A stretch of DNA of 64,000 nucleotides from Anas platyrhynchos (lineage: Eukaryota; Chordata; Aves; Anseriformes; Anatidae): contig NC_092588.1 of NCBI RefSeq assembly GCF_047663525.1, positions 89,463,501 to 89,527,500 of the forward strand, in the 5' to 3' direction. The position numbers and the translations under genes were made by a program. This document shows, piece after piece, positions 31,454 through 42,855 of the stretch. Every line of letters starts with the position of its first letter. Within the stretch, counting starts at the first letter, position 1. The notes under the pieces are model-generated. The model did no database searches. It saw only the letters and a list, made by a program, of their open reading frames with translations, and was not told the origin of the DNA.

Positions 31454-34400
31454 TTCTAGCTTAGTGCAGTGGACTTGTCATAAACATTTAAGATGTACTA
31501 TAGTGTCATACTTTCTAAGCAGTATAATAGCATTCCATTTATTGTTTCCCAAGGACTTAACTTGGAAATGAATGGCTTTATGAAGAGGCTAGTCTTATAT
31601 TAGAGTTGATTGATTCCATTCATCCTCCAACAGGCTCCTCAGCAAAACAATTTCCCCTTAATTAAGCAATATGATGTAAATTACATGGTAATTGATTTAA
31701 TAAAAATATATGATGCAAAATAACATGGGGAAAAACATCTTAAGGAACAGCAGAATGATTCTCTGAACAGAGCAGGTAATGGGAACACTACTGGAAATGA
31801 GGTCAGGAAAACAATAAAAAAAAAAAATGAAGCTTTTATAGATTATTTTCATCATTTCTGTTTCCCTAACAGTTAGGTGGATGAATCCCTGGGTATTTCC
31901 CTCATTTTCTAGCCTTAAAGAGGTTTGAGAAGCTGTCCCCCTTTTTTTCCCCTTATGCCAAAAAATATACATCTATTTTAAAAAATAGCACTGTCAGTTC
32001 TCTGTGGGGTAAAAAAATAAATAAATAACTAGATCAAAAAAATAAGACAAATATATATTTACTCTTTTAGGTTTCAAGTGAGAGAGGTGCTTTCCACTTC
32101 TTGTCCAAAACTCTTTGCTAGTACTCTCACACACTGTTGCGTAAGTGTTATTGTTTATATCTATTTTTGCATAAAACCCATGGGACTATGTTAAGGTAAA
32201 ATATCCTCACTTCAACCGCTGTTTGTTTAATCTGTGGAGATAGAAAGGATTGCCCAATCGTGAAGGTTCGGAGCACCTTATAAGCATGATAGCTTTGAGG
32301 AATATCCTGAAAACCTAGCTCTTTGTAGTGTATCTTTGTGGCCGTTTTCTCTGGAGCCGCATAAAGGAAGGTTCCTAGCTGTTACCATAGCACAACCCTT
32401 TATGGTGTGGATGAATCCTAGAAGGTGCAGAAAGCACAACTTTTCCATGTTGATCTGTGCTTTGGGTTATTCGTAGGAGGAAAGCTGCATTTAAGTGCAT
32501 ATGTTCAAGCTGGGCAGGGGGAATGGAGTCACAGGAAATATGTAACCCTGGAAAGGGACGGAGGTCTACGGAAGGGCTGCAAGAAATGACAGAAGAGCAT
32601 GAGCAAAGCCTGCAAGGATGGGGGAAAGTACCATAAGGATGCTGTGAAAGGGGTGATTGGAAAGAACTTGGAACACAGTCCCAGAAACATGCAATTTTCA
32701 CATAAGTGCCTGATTATTCTTGTAAACGTTGCTGGTTGAAGTGCCTACCTTTATGGTTTTAAGGCCTCAACATGTGTCTGAGGGTAGTAATGGATTCACA
32801 TCAGGTAGTCTGATTTTAGTGTGATTAGTTGCAGCTCTTATGTCTGCAAAATTAGCCTAACAGTCTCATAAGCACAACTGTTTAGGAGAGAGGTTTTCCA
32901 ACTTTCCTTTAAGGCAAAAATATCCCACGGTCACTTTGTGTCTGTCATTTGTTCTTAGAATCGGGGGGGGGGAGGGGAATAAACACAAATACAGCATGTT
33001 CTACACTGATTTTTATTTATTTTTATTTTGGGGATTAAATTAAGTTTCTTCGGGAGTCCTTCAGAAACACAAATACACTCAGCACAGGCTGTGGTCAGAG
33101 GTTTAGAATCAGATCTTATGTTAGTTTAATTTCCTTTACTGAAGCAAAACATCAGTCTTTCCTGGCAGGCTGTCCACCCAAGCAGGAATATTTTCCATAG
33201 TCAGCTCCAGATAGGCAAAATCCTAGAGAATGCCTTTAAAGAAAAATACCTTGAGTCACCATACCTTCAGTCAAAACAGTAAGCAGTGATTTCCAATCCG
33301 CCTTTTCCTCAACAGAGTAAGTCAAGGGATAAGCAATCACTGCTTTCTGAAATCAACAATGTCAAACCTTGACAGAGGGGAGGTTGGTGAAGAAAGGTTA
33401 GCTTTGGTGTCATTGTGGCATTAGGTCTGAACAGCTCTGGGAGATCACTAGTACAACCTGCCATTCACAGACCCCCAAGGATTTCTTTTTTAAATGAAAG
33501 GTTGCAAAATCTCATTCCCTATTCCAGCACTGCACACACGTTTTCCCCTTCCCCCATCAATCGGATGAAGCTAATGGGAATCAGGTCCTTAATGGAGGGC
33601 AATGGCAATTCTGTGCAGGTGGGAAGGCATAAAACATTTGCCAGCCAACCTGTTTTGACTGGTAGTCAATAAAATATTAATATGTGACCTTAACCATTTT
33701 CACTTTCCATTAAAAACCTCAGGACACTGGGACCTGGATATTTAAAAACTCTTACATTTCCTGGTAATCAGTGTTTAGAAGTGAAATAGAAAAATGTACC
33801 TATACTCAATGGTGTTTGTAGCCAGAAAGCTGCTGTCACCAACTGTCTCTGGTCTTAGATGCCAAGGTCCTTTTTAAAGGACTTTGAATGCAACCAGATT
33901 GGAGAGGGACATATTTGCTTTGCTTATCCAAGCAACTTTTGTCTGTTGAACTAAGAAACAAAAGGTGCTTGCTTCAGTGGCACCCACTGCTGGATTATGG
34001 CTGTGATCTCTTGCCCAGCACTAATCAAGACGGCTATGTGAGGTCTAAAAGACTAGATGAACGTAAAGCTTAATGTATGTGCTGTCGTTTCCTGATTATG
34101 ATGATTTATGCTGTAGGGTGGCAAGATAGCTCATTAAAACAGGCATAAACTTCCAAGGCTATACTCTTCTATTGCCCTCCCCAGTACTTATAACCAAGAA
34201 TATTTGTATGCAGTAAGCTATTTTAGTGTTCAAAGACATTTCCTTCACTACTGTCACTAACGCTACAGGAGACTGAACTGGTTACAACCAGGATAAACCC
34301 TAATTCTTCCATTCTTTGGCACGTGGCTGAAAGCAGCTGTCTAGGACCACTAGGAAGGATGGCTTGGGAGCTGGAAGCACAAAATGGAAGCTTCAGAGAT

Positions 34401-35639
34401 GCATCTTTGCTATGAGCTTTGGTAATTAACCTCATTTCTCGGTCTTTATAGGTCCCAAACTTATTTATGTCTGCTGGCAGGATTGTTTACTGTGTTATAG
34501 CTTTGTCTGTGGTATGAGGTGAAATACTGAAGCCACTACAATTATTAGGCTCTGACCAGCAGCTGGAATTTCACCCCCTAGGCACCTTTATGATCTTGCT
34601 TCTGTGTGTATGTTCCTTATGAGTTGAATAGCACTGCTCATCTGAGAAGAATTATACAAATGCCTGGTATCAGTAGTTCTGGGTCATGTAGCGCTACAGA
34701 TGAAGTGGTGTGAAGAGTTGGTGTGTTTCATGTGTTTTAAGTATGCAGAAGACTTGGAGCAGAAATTACAGTAGAAACAAAGATTTTTTTCTTCAGTGAA
34801 AAGAAATGTTTTGATTTGTTTTAACTTGAAAATGGTTGCAAGTATAAGACCATAATTTTATCCACTTTCTCATTTTTTTTCTGGGTGATGTTTTTCCCTC
34901 TTTTCTATTGAGTCAAGTTACACAGGCTGCCCTATAGCTTTGTGTCACTGTGCAGCAAAACAACCTATGGACCAATAAATGAATGGGGAAATATGTTAAG
35001 GAATGAAGTGTTGTGCAAAGAAGTGCATCAGTACATCCATAACACCTAACTGAGCATCAACCACAGGCACAGTGGTCGATGCAAGAAGGAAGTCCTCTGG
35101 AGGCACTTTTTTCGTATTGGTTTGAATTTCATTCTCACTACCATCCCTGCGTGGTGTGGCCTGGCTCATGCTTGTGGTGCTCAGGGCTGCGTCTCTGCTG
35201 TTGAGTGACTGGGATACTCCTTGACCAAGGTCTTCCCCAATCCACTGCATGGCCCCTGTGACACTGAGGCACAGGGATGGCTATTATGTATGTGGGTAGG
35301 CTTTTAATCCAGAGTGCTTTAAGTGCCAGGGATGGATGTGTCACAGACTCCTCAGTTGATGCCTGCATCAAAGGCACATGGTCTGTCCCCTGGGACAAGG
35401 TGGAAGGCTGCAAGGCTTGCTAGGACACTGCTGGGACTTGTCCTGAGAGGAAAGAACTAGATACGATGGCATTTGTGGCCACAGTGTCTGTCTGCACTGT
35501 TCCCCCATCACTTGTGCTCAGATTTCCTCTGGGAAGGGAATGATTGATTTACTCCAGAAGGAATGAACTGCTACACAGGCACTGCAGAAGGCAGCGGAAT
35601 CAAGCTGGGGAGAGAGAAAAGATCATCCCAGGTCCAATC
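31454..35639. other. Non-coding unique sequence with one homeodomain-like block
   Basis: About 31600-31710 combines CTTAATTAAG, GTAAATTAC and GGTAATTGATTTAAT in under 60 bases, an enhancer-like cluster of homeodomain-type cores. A G-rich tract (ten G, A, four G) lies at 32963-32977. No gene recognised. Open frames reach 108 codons (32375-32701, minus) without features. Confidence 0.45.
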
Positions 35640-36870
35640 TTTACCTTAATTGCACCCTGGGCTGCAATCCCCACAGTAAAAGAGAGCATTGGTCTCTACT
35701 TTTACTGTGACTGCAGGACACATGACACACAAAGGGCTATTAAAAATGTAAATTCTCACATGATTGCTGCCACAAGTGATCGGTCCCTGAGACCATAACC
35801 CGAAGAGAGCATAACCCGAAGGCCCGTGCTATTGCCCACTCTTCTTCAGCTCATTCCCACGTGTGGTAACCAGTGCGTCCATTGATGCTTCAGACTTTAC
35901 ACTTCTTCCTGTGCTAAAAGGGCACAGATCACATCTGGAACCAGCTGCTTTCTGTCTCTTGGCATTGGACACCTTGGGGCACTAGTGGCTAACATTTGCA
36001 AGCCCTCTCCCCACTCCAAGCTCTGAGGTCAGGGCACCAATTCCTGCAGTAAAAGAGCATGGAGCAAGGACTCTTGCCAACTTTTGTCATCTTTGTAGCT
36101 GTATAAATGCTGTAGCATTCAGCAGTGTGCTGGGCTCATGAAGGTTTACAAACTCTTCCAACCCTGATCACAGTTATAAGTTGGGGGACCAATCTGTGTT
36201 GTAAAAGCTTGCAAAGAATTTGCTCTTCTCAGCACAAATCCTCTTACAATGTCTCTAGGCCCTGCATATTGCAAAAAGTAGTTATGCTTCTGACGTTTTT
36301 TATTCTCCAAGCTGTAACTATAATCCCAACACAAACCCTAATGTTATTCACAGCCAGGAGGTGAACCCACTCCCTAAAGGAGCACATAATTTTATCTCTA
36401 GTAACACCAGCTGTTCTTCCATTGTTGAAGAGCCTCTGTGATGTATTCCTCATTAAATTGAGCTACAGAAGTCAAGTCCACCCCATCCCCTGCACCTGCT
36501 ATAACCAAGGGATCACTTCCCTATGGGACAAGAGAACCTATTGCCTTGGTCACAGCACCACTCCTTTTCCTAGTGCCTCACACCTTCTAGAATAGATTAG
36601 CCTCTGCAAAGTGTCCTTGTCTTCACCCTAATTCCAGTCCCAACTGCATTCTTAACTGTAGCAAGGGGACCACAATGAAAATGAGTTTGTCCCTGACAAC
36701 AGCTTTCTGCCTAATTCCAAGGGTTCTGTAGAGTCCAGAAGAAAACTGAGCATTAGAATATTATCTTTGCCATAAACCCAAATACTACCTACAGCCCTCA
36801 TGCTCCAGGAGCTAATGACCACTGGATAAGACCCAGTAACTACTGAAAATGACATCCTGCTTCCTAAAGC
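35640..36870. repeat. Second degenerate tandem array (about 155-bp period)
   Basis: Equivalent landmarks recur: GGGCACCAATTCC at 36034, GGGGGACCAATC near 36184, GGAGGTGAACCCAC near 36356, CAAGGGATCACTTCC near 36507 and CAAGGGGACCACAA near 36662. Spacings fall at about 150-170 bp. A second landmark, CAGTAAAAGAGCAT-like, recurs near 35676, 35912, 36047 and (as TTGTAAAAGCTTGC) 36201. CCCTAAT-type pieces occur near 36340 and 36627. Units are strongly diverged, so the array is old. I recognise no repeat family and the ends are uncertain. Confidence 0.45.
35794..35821. repeat. Exact 12-bp direct repeat, 16-bp period
   Basis: CATAACCCGAAG occurs at 35794-35805 and again at 35810-35821. It is a short recent duplication near the left end of the array and unusual in carrying CpG. 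Confidence 0.9.
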
Positions 36871-37038
36871 TGTGGGTCCTGACATACTTTGCAGTGAACT
36901 AGCCTCTTACTGCTATTGCCAGCTATATTGTCCCTGTGGATGGCACAGGGCAGAGATAATGGGGCAGGTGGGTAGGGAGGGGTTGACTAGGTCCCATATA
37001 TTAATGACATTGCTGTGGTTCCAGCCTTTAAAGAAGAC

Positions 37039-37060
37039 TTTTTTTTTTTTTTTTTTTTTT
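37039..37060. repeat. Poly-T tract (22 T)
   Basis: Twenty-two consecutive T followed by AAAC. Simple repeat. On the minus strand it could be a retroposed poly-A tail, but I recognise no retrocopy next to it. Confidence 0.9.
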
Positions 37061-37758
37061 AAACAGGAACAATATATCGTTGCCTATCCCTAAGAAGAAA
37101 GGTTTAGAGAGCAAATTCTGCTGGGATAGAGTTGAAGGAGTGTCTCCTCTGGAGGAAGACAAATTTCTTTCTTTCCAAGCGCCCTTTCTGCAGACCCTGG
37201 GAGAAGTTGACCTCTCAAGGTGCCTGAATTTCCTCTTGGATGCTCACCCCAAAAGGGACTAACATGCATACAGCACGTGTAATCAGTGGAGCTGGACCAA
37301 ACAAGGAGTGACCCAATTTGCCAAAGCTAACACAATAGGCAGCTACCACCTTAACTACCTGCTGGGTGTCTCAGCTCAGGTGATGTGACAATTTCCCAGT
37401 GACAGCAATTATCTTTCTGGTCTGCAATTCACTTTTTGGTGGGTTTATCATGGCATCCCAGATAAAATATGCATGAGCACATTCTGTCCATCCTCCACAG
37501 CCAGACTTCTCTTACCGGCAGGTTAGTAGGCACACTGGTGTAGTTGGCAGCGTTAGAAATGTTTTTCATCCTTGCTACAGAAATATGATGGTGGAGCACT
37601 TACTTGCAAGGGCCCTCTAGATTTGTTCTTGGTACCATTGTCTTGCTCTGATTTCATCCACATTTTACTGGAAAACAGTACAGAACCAACATAAGACTAA
37701 TGCATAGCCTTTAAAAAATTCAGAGATGCAGACAGACAATATTATAAACACTGTGGGC

Positions 37759-37779
37759 TTTATTTATTTATTTATTTTT
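37759..37779. repeat. (TTTA)n microsatellite
   Basis: Four to five TTTA units. Confidence 0.9.
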
Positions 37780-38782
37780 AGTTTGTCTCATTCCTGAAGC
37801 TGCCTTCAGCAGTTTCTGCCAGAAAATACTGTTATTAGATTGTTGTATTACAGTAGTATTCAGCTAATGATTTTTAGGAAATGGCTACAGAGATACCTAT
37901 TTGTCTGTATGTGTGAAAGAGAAATATGCCATTTATATGAAACATCCCGTCCATAGCCATACCCAGTTAGTATTGGAAGACTGTTTATAGACTCAGTTGT
38001 ACTCTGTTGGTGCTAAAATTGATTTCTTGGCTGAATTATTCTGCAATAGAATAAGCCCACTAATTGTGCACCTAAATAAAATTGAATTTTAACAAATTGA
38101 CTTTTATTTTACCTAGGATGATAATTTATTGACACAAATAGAACTTCTTAATTAAATTTGGCATATCCAGGTCTGTTGAGGACATGTTAAACCCTTTTGC
38201 CATGTGGTTTTAGAGTACAAAAAAAAAAATAGACTATCTTGATATTCCTAGATTAAATTCTGTTTATTGCAGGTTGTACAGCCAGTCAATTATTTTGACT
38301 ATGTAGTTCTTAAGGATCCCACATGGATTTAGCATAGATCTTCTGTGAAGAAGGACTATTAATTTATAATTTCTCATTAAACACATCAGAGATTGAAACC
38401 CATTGTTGCTATTCTAGAAATAGGTGTCTTAATTCAAGAGTGCCTCACATGCAATCTGTAAAAATGGAAGGAAAGCGAGGAGTACAGAATTACATTTATC
38501 ACCATCTCTCACAGTCTGGATCTTGCTAATGCTGGAGAAGGTCACTAGAAAGGAAAATAGCTGCAGCATCACCAGTGCTTTAGGGGAAACTGAAGGCTCA
38601 GCGTCTCACCTACACATTTGCTGAGATAATCCCCCTGGAGGAGTTGTCAATGAAGTTGCCCTGTTCTATGCAGCAGGTAGGGCACCTCAGTCTCAGTGGT
38701 AACCCTGGTAATATGAGGCCTTGGATTCTTCCTGGAGACCAGAGTTGATCCCTGTGGTCTTCTGCTTTGTGGAGTGTGATGG

Positions 38783-38860
38783 AAGCTTGAACCAGAGGGT
38801 GAATGTCTGTAAATGTCCATAACTTTCCAGTAAAGCTTGAACCACAAGTAAATGTCCATA
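38783..38860. repeat. Imperfect 50-bp-period duplication
   Basis: AAGCTTGAACCA followed by AAATGTCCATA occurs twice, starting at 38783 and 38833. The second copy lacks about 11 internal bases. It explains part of the open frame on the minus strand here. Confidence 0.75.
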
Positions 38861-41341
38861 TGTCTGATACCACATCAAAGAACAAGGCTGACGCTACTGA
38901 CTGCCTGTTATGCAGGACAGGCGGATCTATGAGGTGCTGGTAGGCACTTCTTGGTTCCCAGCAGTAAGTGCTGCCAACCTGCCTCCTCCTTGAAGTGCTG
39001 TCACTGGTACCAACAAAGCAGGAGATGAGCAAAGTAGTCTTTAATGAAAGATCAGCAGATCTTTCTTCTTGCTCATTCCTTAGGGCTGCAAACCACGAAG
39101 GAGAAAACAAAAACTTTCTTGACTTCATACTTAGGACAAGAGGATGGATTAAATTCTAATTGTGTTATCATGCTTCACCCGAAGTTATGATATTTTTTCT
39201 TGATTTCTATAGCTGCTTTGCATTTAGGTCTTATATTTTTGTGTTATACAAGTATGCATTGGTAGAACACCCAGATATTTACATTCAGGATAAATATACA
39301 AAGAAAAAATGCAGTGAAAACCAGCTGTGAAACAAAGATATATGTGATGTCAGAGTACGTATAGCAGTCTTCAGTTAAGGTTTCTCCCTTTCCTAGTTAT
39401 GTAAACATGTTGCTAAATGGTTTCTGAACAAGGAGGTACCTGTTTTTGTCTCTTTGAAAAGAAGAGCAGCTGCTTTGTTGCTGCTTTGCTCAGGGAATGG
39501 ACTCTGCTTTCAAGGGACGGTGCCTGAGCAGGTTTACTGCTATGTGTCCTTTCACCTGGGTCCCTACAAATTACTGCTGCTCAGTTAATTTAAAGGTGAC
39601 TGCATTAAACTATCAGATTAGTAAACACTGCCTAACATGCTGGTCAATGTACTGCTTGTATTTCAGAGCATGTATTTCACAGGGGGAGATCTCTGCCTTT
39701 TTGGTATCCTGTTTTGATCAGGTTACAAGTGCAGCAGTCCCCTGGGCTCTGCTGAGAGGAGCATGCCCAAGGGCTGGACTGGGCTTGGCTTGCAGGGGCA
39801 CTCTACCTTTCTACTTCTTTTCCATCATTTTCAATGATGAAGCAAGGTTTTGGCTTGAAAAGTCTCAGTGTTAAGTAGGATGGCAGCATTTTGGACTACA
39901 CTGAAGTGGTAGAAGTCTGTTCACAGGTAAATTCCTTGAGGTGCTTGGGAGTCACTCTTTACTGCTATTTGCTGCTAGTAGCATCTTCTTTTGCTTTCTC
40001 CCAATTTACGACTCCATTTTGAAGTCTGTAGGCCTAATATGTTTCGCGCTGTTCCTTTTCTTTAGTAACACAGCAGGCAGACACCATCAAGCAGCTCAAA
40101 ACACCCTCCTTAGGTTTCCAGAATGAAGCTATTAGCCAAGGAAAAACACCACTTCTTCCCTCCTTTACCCATCTGGTGCCTACTCTGCAGGGATGAAAAC
40201 TGTCAGTCTGTAATAGGCTGACACAGTACTGAGAGGGTGGCCTTCTTTGTGAGGGAGGAATACATATTTGTATGACTTTAAGATTTTTTTCTTCCTCTAG
40301 TTTCTACTGTATTCTGAAATGGGCTATGTACCTGCATTTGGCAAGAGAAACAAGGAGGAAGGAGGCAGGGGTGAGGAGTGAAACCATAAACAAGCCAGCC
40401 CAAGACAGCCCCTTGTTGTGAGGCTACCTATTTTGACACATGCTCGTATATTTTAGAGTACAGCACATTGAAGGTGACTGTTTTGGCTGCTCTCACTCCT
40501 GGTTCTTGGCTCCCAGCCTGGCTTCTGGAGTACAGGGAAGAGTCAGCCCCCTGCCAAGCTGACAGGCGCAGACCAGGAGAACTCACCAGCATCCTCTGCC
40601 CTCCAAAAACTAGTCCTCTGCTGGGCACATGGGGGAACAGTGCCTCAGGTGAGGTGACAGGGCTGCCAGCTCCCAGCATGGGTTTCAAGACACAGGATAG
40701 CATAACATGGGTACAGAAGGCTGATGCTAAATGCCTTTTTAAAAAAGAAACAAGCAAACAATTAAATATCTTTATATAAAGGAGGGGGAAATACAAACCC
40801 AAACACATTATTTCTCAAATGACTGTAATAGAAGTTTTCTCAACAATTTCTGAAGATATATCAGCTATTATACTTGGATCAGAAAAAAAAAAAATTGTAT
40901 GCTGGCACACAGTGTGTAAATATCAGATGTTGTCTGCTTGTTGGCTTTTTCTTCCATCTCCTTCAGATATGCTCATCTGATTCTCTCTGTAGCCTGATAA
41001 CTGAAACTTACTGTTATCATTCTGGTCTTGCTAGAGTGCTGTGTCTAAAGTGAGCCACTGCACTTCAAAAAGAGCAAGGACTGACTGAAAAAAGACCAGG
41101 AGTCAGCAGTGAGATACATTTTATGAGAAAGATGGAACTAACTGAAACTGGGGTGTGTGTGGTAACTATTTTCAGGAGTTGACATGTAATCCTTAATAAG
41201 ATTTTCAAAAACATCAGCTGTATGTATTTATCCCTCAGAATGAACTAAAGTAGGACTTGATTAGCTGAAGGCTCCCTGTGGCACCTCAGGAAAGGGGTGA
41301 GGGCCAAAAAATTTGGAAGACAGTTCCAGTTTAGAGAGGAT

Positions 41342-41370
41342 GTGCACTGCGGTGGAAACCACCACAGCAC
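41342..41370. other. Imperfect stem-loop
   Basis: The left arm with TGCGGTGG pairs with CCACCACA on the right around an AAA loop, and the pairing continues as GTGC with GCAC after a two-base bulge. One internal mismatch. Short for a microRNA precursor. Confidence 0.55.
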
Positions 41371-42614
41371 ACCCTGACATCATGCAGGTGTCTGGAGCTC
41401 AGGTTGACACCCCTTGCTCTACAGGATAAATTATTTGTTTTATTTAGGCATGAAAGATTCCCATATGCCATAAGGACCTCGATTAACACATTTTAGCATA
41501 ATTGTTTATTTGTATATATCACATGAGATTAAAAAAAATAGAAAAGTAGAAATAACTATTGTGGCTTATCCTCTTGGTGAGAGAGATAGAGGCTGTGGCT
41601 TGGGAACAAAATAAATTTCTTTTTCCCTAGCATGGAAACAGGACTGCCTTTGTCTCTGGCCCAGATGGAGAACCAGTTTTCAGAGGCAGGAGAAGCTGGA
41701 GGATGCGGATTGCCCTGCAGTCCTGGAGGTGAGGGATGTACTGCTGGTGTCTATAAATAGAAAACCTCTCTCTCTAGGAGTCCCACTGCTGCTGATAAGG
41801 TGGTTGTAAACAAACCCAGAGCACAGAGGCGCAGCTGAGTGTGATGAAGGCAAACATGTCTATACTCATGTGGAAGTCCAGCTGGCTTCAGCCTACACCT
41901 TCATTTACCTCCTTCCCATGTTTGCAAGACAGGGGTCCATTCTTCAAACTTAATGGGCTTCTGACTGTGAATATGGCATGGTTTCTGCACCAGCCTACTG
42001 GAAGATGACTCCAAACAGCTGGTACCTCTGTGTATGCTGCAATAGCTTTTATTGATCTGATAGGTGAAATGATGCGTGTTCCACACAACAGTGTGCTGGC
42101 CCTCTTATTTCTTTAAACTTTTGTCCAAGTTTAGGCATGGGATAAGCAAACAAAGAGCAGAACTGCCTCCTCCCTCTGATTGCTGTCAGAGGTAAATGGC
42201 CATGTGGGCAACCTCTGTTCAGCCAATAGGTTGTGCAAAGAGGCAGGAAGAGACACCACCCAGTCAAATAATATAGACAAACCTTGTTCAGTTCATTATG
42301 CAATTTCCTCTTAGAAGGGGGGATAGTCAGGAGGCACGTTGGTGGGTGGTGGTGCAGGATCAAGCAGCACAGGCTGTCCCTAGCTCTGACCCAGAGTTTT
42401 AGTGCAAGATGGGATTTGAATGTTCAATGTTTTGGTTCTGTGGATGAAAGGAAAGGATGGCGCCACTTCCCTCCATCATGGGAGTGTGAATCAGAAGTGA
42501 TTCATACCTAGCGAGGTACTCAGATATTTCTTAAGATAGTCGTAAAATGATTTGAAAATAAACAAAAGTGAAATATGGGACTGGATGAAATGGAAAGGCA
42601 ATATAGTGATCCAC

Positions 42615-42855
42615 CCACTTTAAAGGCCAGAAGAGACCATTATGGCTATCCAGATTTCTCCCATGGCACAAATCTCAGGACTTCACTGAACTTCTTCCTA
42701 CTTCAAAGCAAGAGCTGTGATCCAGCTAGAGCACATATTTTAAGAGAAACTGCCCAACTTGATCTTAGAGGGACAATATAGTGGGAGAATCCACCACAGC
42801 CCTCAGGTTCCTTCCCTATTAAATATGTTTCTCATTTCTTGTCCTTATTTGTCGT
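42615..42855 (-). mobile_element. Ancient CR1-family LINE fragment
   Basis: The plus-strand order AAAGGCCAGAAGAGACCATTATG, then a TTTTAAGAGAAACTGCCCAACTTGAT-like piece, then GGAGAATCCACCACAGCCCT, then CCCTATTAAATATGTTTCTC matches the antisense 3' region of an old amniote CR1 lineage also abundant in turtles and crocodilians. On the minus strand AVVDSP corresponds to the EVVDSP position of ORF2. About 240 bp, diverged, no open frame. Confidence 0.75.

Larger units (their letters stand above)
37061..42614. other. Non-coding unique sequence
   Basis: Contains a (TTTA)n tract at 37759-37779, a short duplication at 38783-38860, a 172-codon minus-strand open frame (38610-39128) with no recognisable domain, and a stem-loop at 41342-41370. 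AT-rich overall. No transposon recognised. Confidence 0.5.

Noticed and set aside
24600-36870. CRISPR array
   Set aside because: Units are diverged and long, there is no identical short repeat with spacers, and the genome is clearly animal.
37039-37262. Processed pseudogene at the T run
   Set aside because: No recognisable parent coding sequence next to the 22-T tract on either side.
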